Source: Lachnospiraceae bacterium
Lineage (GTDB): Bacteria > Bacillota > Clostridia > Lachnospirales > Lachnospiraceae
Direction: 5' to 3'
Assembly: GCA_022773965.1 (NCBI GenBank)
Contig: JALFNQ010000060.1
Coordinates: 1 to 35,880 of the forward strand
DNA: 35,880 nt
This document shows, one piece after another, positions 15,584 to 23,930 of the stretch (the first letter of the stretch is position 1; every line of letters begins with the position of its first letter). The translations under genes were made by a program, and so were the position numbers. The notes beneath the pieces were generated by a model. It saw only the letters and a program-made list of their open reading frames with translations. It ran no database searches and was not told the DNA's origin.

Positions 15584-15922
15584 ATGAACCAGTTGGAAGC
15601 TCAAAATAGCAGGAAAACAGAGATGGATCATTTCCAGCGATCAGATATGCAAAAGGAGATCGTCATACAGCGCTTGCGGGAGCGGGGATGCCGGATGACA
15701 AGGCAGCGCAGGATCTTGCTGGATGTGATACTGAATGAAGAATGCGCCTGTTGTAAAGAGATCTATTACAAGGCATCATCTCTGGATGAAGGGATCGGCG
15801 CGGCGACTGTTTACCGCATGGTCAATCTGTTGGAGGAAATCGGTGCCATTGACCGGAAAAACATGTTTCGGATCTCTTGCTGTCAGGATTGCACCGGATC
15901 GCCGGGAAAAGGATGTAATTGA
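15584..15922 (+). CDS. Short Fur-family regulator lacking the C-terminal domain
   Basis: A 112-residue protein with the winged-helix half of Fur proteins: RLRERGCRMTRQRRILLDVI (about residues 29-48) and GIGAATVYRMVNLLEEIGAI (about 72-91), the latter holding the recognition helix. The usual C-terminal dimerisation and metal domain with its His-rich HHH motif is absent; instead it ends CCQDCTGSPGKGCN with four Cys, which could bind a metal or cluster. ATG 15584 is preferred to 15575 because GGAG (15571-15574) is 9 bases before it. It is cotranscribed with feoA2 and autoregulation through site g is possible. Whether it is the ligand of the boxes is not shown. Confidence 0.85.
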   Translation: MNQLEAQNSRKTEMDHFQRSDMQKEIVIQRLRERGCRMTRQRRILLDVILNEECACCKEIYYKASSLDEGIGAATVYRMVNLLEEIGAIDRKNMFRISCCQDCTGSPGKGCN

Positions 15923-15968
15923 AAACAGTCAAAGGATGAATATCTGTCAGAAAGGAGAGGAAGGGTAT

Positions 15969-16181
15969 ATGAATTTAGCAGATGCAAAAACAGGTGAAGA
16001 ATATCTCGTGAAGGATATTGTTTCAGAGGATGAAGAATTAAAAGCATTTTTGTTTTCTCTGGGATGCTACAGCGGAGAGCCGATCACGGTCATCTCTCAT
16101 ATTAAGGGAGGCTGTGTAGTCTCTATCAAGGACGCAAGATATAATATGGATACTGATCTGGCGAAAGCTATTTCAATATAA
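15969..16181 (+). CDS. feoA: FeoA2, ferrous iron transport protein A-like
   Basis: A 70-residue FeoA-type SH3-like protein: DAKTGEEYLVKDIVSED, LFSLGCYSGEPITVI (the equivalent of the LMELG turn) and GCVVSIKDARYNMDTDLAKAI. RBS GAGAGGAAGG before ATG 15969. Longer readings of the same frame back to 15735 are shadows of the Fur-like gene. It follows the Fur-like gene by 46 bases and precedes feoB2, from which it is separated by a weak terminator-like stem and metal-box e. Confidence 0.9.
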   Translation: MNLADAKTGEEYLVKDIVSEDEELKAFLFSLGCYSGEPITVISHIKGGCVVSIKDARYNMDTDLAKAISI

Positions 16182-16200
16182 AAGCAGGTTTTCGCAGAAG

Positions 16201-16234
16201 CTGCATGGAAGCCGGAGGGCTGTATTTTTTTTTT
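16201..16234 (+). terminator. Weak terminator after feoA2
   Basis: A short stem AGCC/GGCT (about 16210-16221) is followed by a run of nine T with one intervening A. Termination is probably partial, letting feoB2 respond to its own box. Confidence 0.4.
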
Positions 16235-16243
16235 GAATTGCAG

Positions 16244-16257
16244 TTAGCGAAAACTAA
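16244..16257 (+). promoter_or_regulatory. Metal-box site e upstream of feoB2
   Basis: TTAGCGAAAACTAA, 33 bases before the feoB2 ATG. The left half is the weakest match of the seven sites, the right half AACTAA is perfect. No clear promoter pair was found. Confidence 0.55.
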
Positions 16258-16290
16258 TAAAAGTTATTCAAATAAAAAGGAGGATGCGTC

Positions 16291-18294
16291 ATGAGAATCG
16301 CATTAACGGGAAATCCAAATAGTGGAAAGACCACGATGTACAACGCTCTGACCGGCCGAAATGAAAAGGTCGGAAACTGGGCAGGCGTGACCGTGGAAAA
16401 GAAGGAAAGTCTGATAAAGAAAGCATTTTATGAGGGGAAGGAAGAGCTGATCGCCGTTGATCTGCCGGGCGCTTATTCCATGTCACCTTTTACATCTGAG
16501 GAAAGTATTACCAGTGCTTATGTAAAGAAAGAGGCACCGGATGCCATCATTAACATTGTGGATGCCACGAATCTGAGCCGAAGCCTGTTTTTTACCACAC
16601 AGCTGTTGGAGCTTGGCATCCCGGTGGTGGTAGCTCTGAATAAGAGTGATATCAATGAGAAAAAGGATACGCAGATCGATGCGACGCTGTTGTCGGAAAA
16701 GCTAGGTTGTCCGGTGATCAAAACAGTGTCCACATCCGCGGGACATGAGGGCTTAAAGGAAGTGGTCAGGAAGGCAGTGAGTCTGAAAGGAAGTGAGCAA
16801 AAGGCTCCTTATGATGAAGGTGAGGTAGATCTGCATGATAAGCAGGCGGTTGAGATCGCAGACAGAAAGCGGTTTGATTTTGTAAAATCCATCGTTTCCG
16901 CTGTCGAGAAGCGAAAGGTTCTGACAAAAGAAAAAAACAGTCAGGACAATATCGATGCGGTTCTCACAAATCCCTGGGCCGGAATTCCGATCTTTGCGTT
17001 GGTTATGTTTGGCGTATTCTATATTTCACAGTCTACGGTAGGTACATGGATCGCAGACTGGCTGGTGGGATGGATCGAAGTGTTCCAGGAGTGGGTTGCA
17101 GGCTTGGTAGAAAATGCAAATCCGTTCTTACAATCTCTCCTCGTTGATGGTATCATAGGTGGTGTGGGTGCCGTGGTAGGCTTTTTGCCCCTTGTAATGG
17201 TGATGTATTTCCTGATCGCTCTTTTGGAGGACTGCGGCTACATGGCGAGGGCCACCGTGGTGCTGGATCCGATCTTTAAGAGAGTCGGTCTCTCCGGAAA
17301 GTCCGTGATCCCGATGGTCATTGGTACCGGATGTGCGATTCCGGGTATCATGGCATGCAGGACCATTCGCAATGAGAGAGAACGAAGGGCAACCGCCATG
17401 CTGACACCATTTATGCCCTGTGGTGCAAAGCTTCCGGTGATCGCATTATTTGTGGGCGCGTTTTTTCCGGATATGCCATGGATCGGAACGATGATGTACT
17501 TTGCGGGCATTTTGCTGATCCTTTTAGGTGCTTTACTTGTAAATGCCATTACCGGATATAAATTCAGAAAGTCCTTCTTTATTATTGAGCTTCCGGAATA
17601 CAAGGTGCCCAGCTTCAAGAGAGCGCTGATCTCTATGCTCTCAAGAGGAAAGGCATATATTATCAAGGCAGGAACGATTATCCTTGTATGTAATACGGTT
17701 GTACAGATCATGCAGTCCTTTAACTGGCAGCTGCAGGTGGTGGAGGAAGGAATGGAGAGCACTTCGATCCTTGCTTCCATCGCATCACCCATCGCCATTC
17801 TTTTGGTGCCGATCACGGGTATTGTGGCATGGCAGCTTGCGGCAGCAGCAGTCACCGGCTTTATCGCGAAGGAAAATGTGGTTGGAACCCTGGCTGTCTG
17901 CTATGGCTTAAGCGCCTTTATTGATACCGAAGAGCTTGCCCTTGTAGGCGATGGAAATGTGGTAGCGTCTGCAATGGCGCTTACGAAGGTGGCTGCGCTG
18001 GCATATCTGATGTTCAATCTGTTCACACCGCCCTGTTTTGCAGCGCTCGGAGCCATGAATTCCGAGATGCAGAGCAAAAAATGGCTGTGGGGCGGCATCG
18101 CGCTGCAGCTTGGAACCGGATACACGGTGGCATTTGTAGTCTATCAGATTGGGACACTCATCACGACAGGAATGTTTGGAGCCGGATTTGTGCCGGGGCT
18201 GATCGCGGTGCTGGCGATGGCAGTGGTTGTAGTCTGGCTGATCCGGCGGACAAACCGGCAGTTTGCGGCGAACTATGAGCTTGGCAGGATGTAG
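16291..18294 (+). CDS. feoB: FeoB2, ferrous iron permease, complete
   Basis: The intact 667-residue FeoB. The cytosolic G domain has G1 GNPNSGKTT (residues 7-15), G3 DLPG (57-60), G4 NKSD (117-120) and G5 STSA (147-150). Gate regions in the membrane part include GTGCAIPGIMACRT, FMPCGAKLPVIAL, TGFIAKENVVGT and TPPCFAALGAMNSEM. It imports Fe2+ across the cytoplasmic membrane, with GTP hydrolysis as switch or driver. RBS AAAAAGGAGG. Together with FeoA2 and the Cys-rich protein at 18594 it forms a full Feo system; FeoB1 shares the fold but lacks G4/G5. Metal-box e precedes it. Confidence 0.96.
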   Translation: MRIALTGNPNSGKTTMYNALTGRNEKVGNWAGVTVEKKESLIKKAFYEGKEELIAVDLPGAYSMSPFTSEESITSAYVKKEAPDAIINIVDATNLSRSLFFTTQLLELGIPVVVALNKSDINEKKDTQIDATLLSEKLGCPVIKTVSTSAGHEGLKEVVRKAVSLKGSEQKAPYDEGEVDLHDKQAVEIADRKRFDFVKSIVSAVEKRKVLTKEKNSQDNIDAVLTNPWAGIPIFALVMFGVFYISQSTVGTWIADWLVGWIEVFQEWVAGLVENANPFLQSLLVDGIIGGVGAVVGFLPLVMVMYFLIALLEDCGYMARATVVLDPIFKRVGLSGKSVIPMVIGTGCAIPGIMACRTIRNERERRATAMLTPFMPCGAKLPVIALFVGAFFPDMPWIGTMMYFAGILLILLGALLVNAITGYKFRKSFFIIELPEYKVPSFKRALISMLSRGKAYIIKAGTIILVCNTVVQIMQSFNWQLQVVEEGMESTSILASIASPIAILLVPITGIVAWQLAAAAVTGFIAKENVVGTLAVCYGLSAFIDTEELALVGDGNVVASAMALTKVAALAYLMFNLFTPPCFAALGAMNSEMQSKKWLWGGIALQLGTGYTVAFVVYQIGTLITTGMFGAGFVPGLIAVLAMAVVVVWLIRRTNRQFAANYELGRM

Positions 18295-18405
18295 TCATTC
18301 TGAGTGAGACGACTGCTCAAGGATTTTCGTTACATTCTCCGGTCATGTGAAGAACGTGCCTGATACATTGTATCCCGCATTTCCTGCCTGCGTTATGAAG
18401 GAATT

Positions 18406-18551
18406 TGTAACTATTCAGAGCGGGGGTATTTTGAATAATCGCTATCAGAATCATGCTTGAATGAATGTCGATATTTTTTAAAATTTCTTTGGTGCGAAGC
18501 CACATCAAGAGGAAGCTTTAGCGGAATCAAGATGGGGTCTGAATAGTTACA
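18406..18551. repeat. MITE-like element D with perfect 14-bp inverted ends
   Basis: TGTAACTATTCAGA (18406-18419) and TCTGAATAGTTACA (18538-18551) are exact inverted copies bounding 146 bases. The same end sequence starts the repeat at 29873. The interior differs from the other copies and has no ORF. It lies between feoB2 and the Cys-rich gene. No clear target duplication was seen. Confidence 0.6.
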
Positions 18552-18593
18552 GCAGTTTTACAAATGTTTAAATGAAAATAGGAAGGAGCAGAA

Positions 18594-18767
18594 ATGGGAG
18601 ATTTCATTGTTATCGGAATATTGTTACTCTTAGTTGGTGCAGCAGTGTTCTATCTGTGGAAGGAAAAGAAGAAAGGAAATAAGTGCATCGGGTGCCCTTC
18701 GGCCGGGTGCTGCTCCGGCAAAACGTGTGGCAGTACTTTTGTGGATGATCATAAGGATCATAAATAA
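18594..18767 (+). CDS. FeoB-associated Cys-rich membrane protein
   Basis: A 57-residue protein: an N-terminal membrane helix (FIVIGILLLLLVGAAVFYLW-type, residues 4-22; one Leu fewer in the actual protein), a Lys-rich stop-transfer and a cytosolic cysteine cluster CIGCPSAGCC followed by GKTC, then a tail VDDHKDHK with two His. This matches the FeoB-associated Cys-rich family (PF12669-like), usually encoded right after feoB and thought to assist iron handling. RBS GGAAGGAG. It is separated from feoB2 by element D, which may carry a terminator or disturb cotranscription. Confidence 0.85.
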   Translation: MGDFIVIGILLLLVGAAVFYLWKEKKKGNKCIGCPSAGCCSGKTCGSTFVDDHKDHK

Positions 18768-18870
18768 CGATACGAACAGGTCGAAGCGCTGACTTTCCGG
18801 ACAGACAGCACAAAAGTATTGAAATTCGGTAAAACAAAATAAAAACGGTAAAATACTGGAAACAAAGCGG

Positions 18871-18899
18871 TTGACAAATGGATATCTCCTGTGTATAAT
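18871..18899 (+). promoter_or_regulatory. Consensus sigma-A promoter of the HTH-Uma2 gene
   Basis: TTGACA (18871-18876), a 17-base spacer and TATAAT (18894-18899): a perfect consensus promoter, with a leader of about 85 bases before ATG 18991. Confidence 0.85.
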
Positions 18900-18990
18900 T
18901 GGTGTAACAGTTCATACAAATGCCACGCGCCCCGCTGCAGGGCATGGCGGGAACATGTAAGCGAGCCACAGATTCACAGGAGGTATTTTT

Positions 18991-19761
18991 ATGACGATCC
19001 AGGAGATGAGAGAAAAGAAGCAGGAAAAAGGCTACACGTATGCACAGATCGCAGAATTATCCGGTGTGCCCCTTGGCACTGTGCAGAAGATCTTTTGCGG
19101 AGAGACCGCCAGTCCGCGCTATGACACCCTGATGGCACTGGAGTCCCTGTTTAAGGAACAGCCGGTTTTTAAGGAGAGATCAGCCTATCAGGCGCATACC
19201 CAGGGAAGCTATACGGTTGATGATTATCGCAGTCTCCCGGATGATCAGAGGGTCGAATTGATCGACGGATATTTTTATGAGATGAATGCCCCTACGATCT
19301 ATCATCAGTTTATTGCAGCTGAGGTGTATCGGCAGATTGCGGGATTTATCAAGGAAAAGGGCGGAGCCTGCCTGCCCTTTATCGCGCCAGTAGATGTGCA
19401 GCTGGACTGCGACGAGCACACAATGGTCCAGCCGGATGTGGGGATCCTTTGCGAACGGGACAAGATGCGCAGATGGGGCATCTATGGGGCACCGGACTTT
19501 TTGCTGGAGGTGATCTCGCCCTCCACCGGGCGCAAGGATTATACCAAAAAGCTGGCAAAATACATGAATGCCGGGGTACGGGAATACTGGATCTTAGACC
19601 CATACCAGAGCAAGCTTCTCGTTTATTATTTTGAAAGTGAAGTGTGTCCGGTCATCTACGGACTGGATCAGCCGGTGCCGGTGAGTTTGTATAACGGGGA
19701 ACTTACCATTGATTTCTCCAGCCTTACAGAGTGGCTTGAGATCGAAGCACGGGGTGAGTGA
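18991..19761 (+). CDS. Fusion of an XRE-type HTH with a Uma2-family endonuclease domain
   Basis: The 256-residue protein has an N-terminal helix-turn-helix (YTYAQIAELSGVPLGTVQKI, about residues 15-34) and, after a linker, a Uma2 domain (PD-(D/E)XK-like): RVELIDGYFYEM, VDVQLDCDEHTMVQPDVGI, FLLEVISPSTGRKDYTKKL and YWILDP. The conserved D and E residues of the nuclease core appear intact. Uma2 proteins are widespread putative restriction-like nucleases of unclear role; fusion to a DNA-binding domain suggests sequence-directed action or autoregulation. RBS AGGAGGT before the ATG. A remnant of a second gene with the same N-terminus lies at 23663. Confidence 0.88.
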   Translation: MTIQEMREKKQEKGYTYAQIAELSGVPLGTVQKIFCGETASPRYDTLMALESLFKEQPVFKERSAYQAHTQGSYTVDDYRSLPDDQRVELIDGYFYEMNAPTIYHQFIAAEVYRQIAGFIKEKGGACLPFIAPVDVQLDCDEHTMVQPDVGILCERDKMRRWGIYGAPDFLLEVISPSTGRKDYTKKLAKYMNAGVREYWILDPYQSKLLVYYFESEVCPVIYGLDQPVPVSLYNGELTIDFSSLTEWLEIEARGE

Positions 19762-20000
19762 AAGCATCTTACTGTATTCGTTGCCGATGATGGACAATTA
19801 TAAAGTATATTGCACAGATTAAATTGGAGAAACAGTGTTTTGCCAATTCGAGAACCCTGGCGATTGAAAAAGACTGTCGAGGATATTCTAGACTTTCATA
19901 AAATGGAATTGAAATTTTTTGTTTTATAGAAAAATGAGAGAATGGAACGTCAATGATGGAATCTTGGGAGTCATTTTTTTAATGCTTATGCAGAAATGTG
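19762..20000. other. Intergenic stretch without visible gene
   Basis: AT-rich sequence between the Uma2 gene and the terminator at 20001. No ORF with an RBS and no convincing promoter were found. Confidence 0.5.
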
Positions 20001-20033
20001 AAAGGGAGTTCCTTCGGGGACTTCCTTTTGTTT
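20001..20033 (+). terminator. Terminator with TTCG loop
   Basis: GGGAGTTCC (20004-20012), loop TTCG, GGGACTTCC (20017-20025; some G-T pairs), then TTTTGTTT. The gene it served is no longer clear. Confidence 0.7.
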
Positions 20034-20049
20034 ATATAATAATGTCGGT

Positions 20050-20658
20050 TTGAATAAAACGGAAAAGGCTGTTTTAGGATTGCTAATCGAAGTGCTCTAT
20101 GTCACTCAGGTTGTCCGCATGTTTGATAAAGATATGCACAAGGAGTATCTTTTCTTAAATTATCTGATCGGGCTGATACCTGCGGATCCTGTAGAACCGG
20201 TTGATCTGGATGGTAAGTTAAAGCTGGAATATTATAAGCTTCAGAAGACATTTAGTGGTGCGATTCAATTAGACAATTTGGATGGCCGCTATGTACCTGC
20301 AAAGCAGAAGGCTGTTCAGGGTAAAAAAGAGAAGAGCACCCTGGATGAAATCATTGAGAAAATAAATGAAAGGTACAAGGGTGATTTTACTGACGCAGAT
20401 AGAGTCATGTTATCAGCATTACATGATAAGCTTCGTAAAGATGAAAAGCTTGCGAATTCAGCGAAAACGTCAGATCCTCGTATTTTTGTAGAAAGTATTT
20501 TCCCAGCAGCTTTTGGAACTGCAGCTATGGACAGTTATATGGAATCGCAGGAAAGCGATACTGCTTTATTTGAAGATAAGACAACGTATGATGCAATTAT
20601 GAACGTATTGGCTGGAGTGATTTACAGAGAGATGAGGAAAAGTTCGGATACTGTTTAG
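20050..20658 (+). pseudogene. 3' remnant of a type I restriction enzyme R subunit (hsdR)
   Basis: The 202-residue frame looks like the C-terminal helical region of HsdR, the motor/nuclease subunit of type I restriction enzymes. Matching stretches are YKLQKTFSGAIQL, the lysine-rich insert followed by LDEIIEKINERYKGDFTDAD, and a late FVESIFPAAFGTAAMDSYM. This part contacts the methylase core; the nuclease and helicase domains are missing. Start is only a TTG without an RBS. The remnant directly follows a terminator, so it is unlikely to be expressed. No hsdM or hsdS is present in the window. Confidence 0.7.
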
Positions 20659-20785
20659 CGATATGATATGGGAGCCACAGAGGGGACAGGCGATTGAAGA
20701 TTTCGTTACAGGTGCTGTTGGAATTGGTCAAAACCGTGCCGCGTGCATAGACTGAATATAGATCAGATCATAGAAAAGAGATCCT

Positions 20786-22558
20786 ATGAATAGTGCAAAA
20801 ATAGAAAACCTTCTCAATCTGGCGCTGGATGTCAGGGAGCAGGAGCGCATGCGCTCTCCGGAGCTGTCCGTGGGCTTTGAACCGGCGGACGACACGTGGG
20901 AGGTCATTGTACGCTACTTCGGGGAACTGCAGTCATTACAAAGCCAGTTTCCGGACTGGCAGATTACGGAGCTGTTAAATGAGTATGCGATCATCCAGTT
21001 GCCAGAATCGCAGATCGCGCAGTTGGCGGGATTGCCGCAGATCGAGTATATAGAAAAACCGAAACAATTATATTTTGAAGCGGCGCAGGGGCGTCGTGCG
21101 TCCTGTATGCTTCCGGTGCAGACCGGAAGAGGAGCAGTGGGCAGCAGGACGAACTTAACAGGAGCCGGTGTATTGGTGGCGGTGATCGACAGTGGGATCG
21201 ATTACCGCCATCCTGATTTTTGCAGCGCAGACGGGACAACGCGGATTGTGGCGCTGTGGGATCAGACGGCAGTGCCGAGGTCGGAGCAGGAGCGTGCGCC
21301 GCAGGGGTATTCGCAGGGCGTGGAGTACACGAGCGAACAGATCAATGAAGCGCTTTCGGCCCCGGATACTTTGGCAGCGGCACAGATCGTTCCTGAGACG
21401 GATACAAGCGGACACGGAACCCATGTGGCGGGTATCGCAGCCGGAAACGGCAGGGCATCCGGTGGTGCAAACCGCGGCGTTGCTTATGAGAGCGAATTGC
21501 TCATCGTAAAGCTTGGCGTTCCGGGCGGAGGTTCCTTTCCACGTACCACGGAACTGATGACAGCGGTGGATTATTGTATCCGGAAAGCGAGAGAGCTTTT
21601 GATGCCGCTGGCGATCAATCTTAGCTTTGGCAATAACTACGGTTCACACAGTGGAACATCACTGCTGGAGACCTATCTGACGGATATTGCCGGTTACTGG
21701 AAGTGCAATATTGTTGCAGGAAGCGGAAACGAGGCTGCAAAGCGCGTGCATACATCCGGTGTGCTGGGTAGTCGTGAGGCGCGTATCGAGCTGGCGGTGG
21801 CAGAATATGAGACCGGACTGAATATTCAGCTGTGGAAATCTTATTCAGACCAGTTTACGATCACACTGATCCATCCTAACGGTAATCGCAGGGAAGTGAT
21901 TGCCCCTGTGCCGGGGAGCAACCAGTTTCGGATGGAAAATACAACGGTGCTCATCTACTATGGGGAGCCAAGCCCTTACAGCCAGTTTCAGGAGATTTAT
22001 TTTGAACTGTTGCCGGAGGAAAATGCATATATCGATTCCGGTATCTGGCAGATTGTGCTGACACCGGAACGGATCGTGGATGGTGAATATAATTTTTGGC
22101 TTCCGGCCGGATCGACAGTCAGTCCGGCAACCGGATTTCTGGATTCCGTGCCGGAGACGACACTTACGATACCTTCCACGGCTTTTGGCGTGATCACCGT
22201 GGGTGCGTATGATTCCTTTACGGATGCTCCTGCTGTATTTTCCGGGCGTGGCTACACCAGAGCATTGCGTCAGGTGAAACCGGATCTGGTGGCACCGGGC
22301 GTGGATATCATCTCCTGCGCACCGGGCGGAGGCTACGCATCGCGCACCGGTACTTCCATGGCAACACCCTTCGTCACCGGAGCCGTGGCACTACTCATGC
22401 AGTGGGGTATCGTGGCAGGGCGAGACCCGTATCTCTACGGCGAGAAGGTGAAGGCATATCTCATCAGCGGTGCCAGGGCACTGCCATCTATGAGTGAGTA
22501 CCCGAATCCGCAGCTTGGTTGGGGAGCGCTGTGTGTCAGCGACAGCTTACCGGAATGA
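20786..22558 (+). CDS. S8 (subtilisin) family serine peptidase
   Basis: A 590-residue subtilase of the Lachnospiraceae/Clostridia Csp-like type. The catalytic triad is Asp135 (VAVIDSGIDYRHPDF), His210 (DTSGHGTHVAG) and Ser524 (RTGTSMATPFVTGA); an oxyanion Asn is likely in AINLSFGNNYG. A roughly 200-residue insertion with beta-rich sequence separates the His and Ser regions, as in this clade. No signal peptide is seen, so it is probably cytosolic or exported by another route. The first 110 residues resemble a propeptide-like domain. The RBS is weak (AAAGAGA). It is monocistronic; the next gene starts 79 bases later. Confidence 0.92.
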   Translation: MNSAKIENLLNLALDVREQERMRSPELSVGFEPADDTWEVIVRYFGELQSLQSQFPDWQITELLNEYAIIQLPESQIAQLAGLPQIEYIEKPKQLYFEAAQGRRASCMLPVQTGRGAVGSRTNLTGAGVLVAVIDSGIDYRHPDFCSADGTTRIVALWDQTAVPRSEQERAPQGYSQGVEYTSEQINEALSAPDTLAAAQIVPETDTSGHGTHVAGIAAGNGRASGGANRGVAYESELLIVKLGVPGGGSFPRTTELMTAVDYCIRKARELLMPLAINLSFGNNYGSHSGTSLLETYLTDIAGYWKCNIVAGSGNEAAKRVHTSGVLGSREARIELAVAEYETGLNIQLWKSYSDQFTITLIHPNGNRREVIAPVPGSNQFRMENTTVLIYYGEPSPYSQFQEIYFELLPEENAYIDSGIWQIVLTPERIVDGEYNFWLPAGSTVSPATGFLDSVPETTLTIPSTAFGVITVGAYDSFTDAPAVFSGRGYTRALRQVKPDLVAPGVDIISCAPGGGYASRTGTSMATPFVTGAVALLMQWGIVAGRDPYLYGEKVKAYLISGARALPSMSEYPNPQLGWGALCVSDSLPE

Positions 22559-22637
22559 AGTGCCTCTTGACAAAAAGGATCATATAAGATACATTTATAG
22601 CATCATATATGATTCTTTTGTAAAGGAGGGTGTTATA

Positions 22638-23372
22638 ATGAATGAGTGTCTTACAGTGTATCTGAATCTGGATATGAAAAAGAGTGCAGAAAATGAGGCG
22701 TTGATCAGGCGAATTGATGAGCTGCTGTTGACTGTGGGAATGAAGTATTCCGGAGTGATGAACATGTATATTCCGGTGGACAGACAGAAACGTGATCAGG
22801 CAGTTTTTCGTGCGGAGGAATTATTAAGAAATACAGATTGGCTGAGAGATATTTTGGCGTATACGGAGATTGGGCAGATGACAAACGTCTGCCCCATTGA
22901 AGCTATTCAGACGGACATGATGTCGGATCCATCGCAAGAGAAACTGTGGTATTATGAACAATATTTTCAGAAGAAGCATCAACTGCCACATGCGGTCGTA
23001 GTAGATGAGAATAAGCAGCTCAGGGATGGATATATATCTTATCTTCTGGCTAAAAAGTATAATGTCAGCGCAGACGTCTGTGAAACGGTATCCGGACAAC
23101 CATTGAGAAAAACTGTTATAGGAACTCATGTGAAGTTTACGGAAGGAAACTGGAGGAAAAAGGGTAAAAAACGATATGTTTGGATATACGCGCTAAAAGA
23201 ACCGGTTATTCCGGGAGATATTCTATTGGTGAAAACAAAAAGAGGGACAGACTTTATATGTGTAGAGAGTATTAATTATGTTGCCGGAAAAGAGTTTTGT
23301 TCAAGATATAAAAAAGTCGAAAAACATCTTCATGTACATATGGATGAAGGAGATACAAACTATGGGAAATAG
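22638..23372 (+). CDS. Hypothetical protein with ParB-like and DUF5839-like stretches
   Basis: A 244-residue protein of unknown function. The N-terminal half (MNECLTVYLNLDMKK...) is mixed alpha/beta and ends with CPIEAIQTDMM. The middle, HAVVVDENKQLRDGYISYLLA, resembles the ParB-like element VxxxGxLxDGxxxYLxA, and the last part (KKRYVWIYALKEPVIPGDIL then GTDFICVESI) looks like a small beta-barrel. ATG 22638 is chosen for its AAAGGAGGG; the open frame extends upstream into the protease gene without a better start. The last 11 bases overlap the HTH gene at 23362, so the pair is translationally coupled. A toxin-antitoxin or defence role is possible but unproven. Confidence 0.75.
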   Translation: MNECLTVYLNLDMKKSAENEALIRRIDELLLTVGMKYSGVMNMYIPVDRQKRDQAVFRAEELLRNTDWLRDILAYTEIGQMTNVCPIEAIQTDMMSDPSQEKLWYYEQYFQKKHQLPHAVVVDENKQLRDGYISYLLAKKYNVSADVCETVSGQPLRKTVIGTHVKFTEGNWRKKGKKRYVWIYALKEPVIPGDILLVKTKRGTDFICVESINYVAGKEFCSRYKKVEKHLHVHMDEGDTNYGK

Positions 23373-23640
23373 CATGGACTATATTTATACATCAGGTGAA
23401 CAGAAAATCGTAATAGAAGTGGAACAGCGGGATACGCGGCATTCTGTGATTGAGCAGTATGTTCAATGCCGGAAACTGCAAGGTATGACACAAGCGGAAT
23501 TAGCGAAGAGAGCAGGGATTCCAAGAAGTAATATCACAAGATTTGAGAGCGGAAATTATAATCCTTCTTTGGAACAACTGGTAAGGATAGCGGCAGCGTT
23601 GGGGATGATGCTGCAGGTACAGTTGGTTGCAAAGGAATAA
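23362..23640 (+). CDS. XRE-family HTH protein (antitoxin-like)
   Basis: A 92-residue protein with an N-terminal arm (MGNSMDYIYTSGEQKIVIEV) and a complete helix-turn-helix, YVQCRKLQGMTQAELAKRAG then PRSNITRFESGNYNPSLEQL. Size and layout resemble HigA-like antitoxins. ATG 23362 has the RBS GAAGGAGA and overlaps the upstream coding region by 11 bases. Longer upstream readings in this frame lie inside the preceding gene and lack an RBS. It may repress its own operon. Confidence 0.85.
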   Translation: MGNSMDYIYTSGEQKIVIEVEQRDTRHSVIEQYVQCRKLQGMTQAELAKRAGIPRSNITRFESGNYNPSLEQLVRIAAALGMMLQVQLVAKE

Positions 23641-23662
23641 TAGAATAGTATGGGAGATTTTT

Positions 23663-23716
23663 ATGACGATTCAGGAGATGGAAGAGAAGAAACTTTTTAG
23701 TTTATTTTGCGGGTAG
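23663..23716 (+). pseudogene. N-terminal scrap of a second HTH-Uma2-like gene
   Basis: MTIQEMEEKK matches the start of the Uma2 fusion at 18991 (MTIQEMREKK), including the preceding ATTTTT, then the frame ends after 17 codons. A short decayed duplicate is the simplest reading. Confidence 0.5.
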
Positions 23717-23731
23717 AACAAATCTAAGTCT

Positions 23732-23760
23732 TTGCTCGTTACCATGCATTGTGTTATAAT
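23732..23760 (+). promoter_or_regulatory. Promoter upstream of the molybdopterin gene leader
   Basis: TTGCTC (23732-23737), a 17-base spacer and TATAAT (23755-23760). Transcription from here must pass a terminator at 23878 before the gene. Confidence 0.6.
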
Positions 23761-23877
23761 AAGATAAATATGTCCTTCTTTTTTGTACTTCCAGGAAGCG
23801 GATTTCAACATGGGAATTGCTAACCGGCTGAGTGAGGAAGTCAATAAGTTTCAATTGTAGTAGAACGGACTTGATGG

Positions 23878-23908
23878 GGAGAAATCAAATTTTGATTTCT
23901 CTCTTTTG
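23878..23908 (+). terminator. Terminator/possible attenuator before the molybdopterin gene
   Basis: GAGAAATCAAA pairs with TTTGATTTCTC, a perfect stem with almost no spacer, followed by TCTTTT. It sits 22 bases before ATG 23931. Either it ends an upstream transcript (a frame EADFNMGIANRLSEEVNKFQL ends at 23860) or it attenuates the operon. Confidence 0.6.
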
Positions 23909-23930
23909 TGATATACAGGAGGGGAAAAAG

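Noticed and set aside
15735..15968. Upstream extension of feoA2 back to 15735
   Set aside because: This part is an out-of-frame reading of the Fur-like gene; the RBS supports ATG 15969.
17238..17855. 205-codon minus-strand ORF under feoB2
   Set aside because: Antisense to well-conserved FeoB membrane sequence; no start signal.
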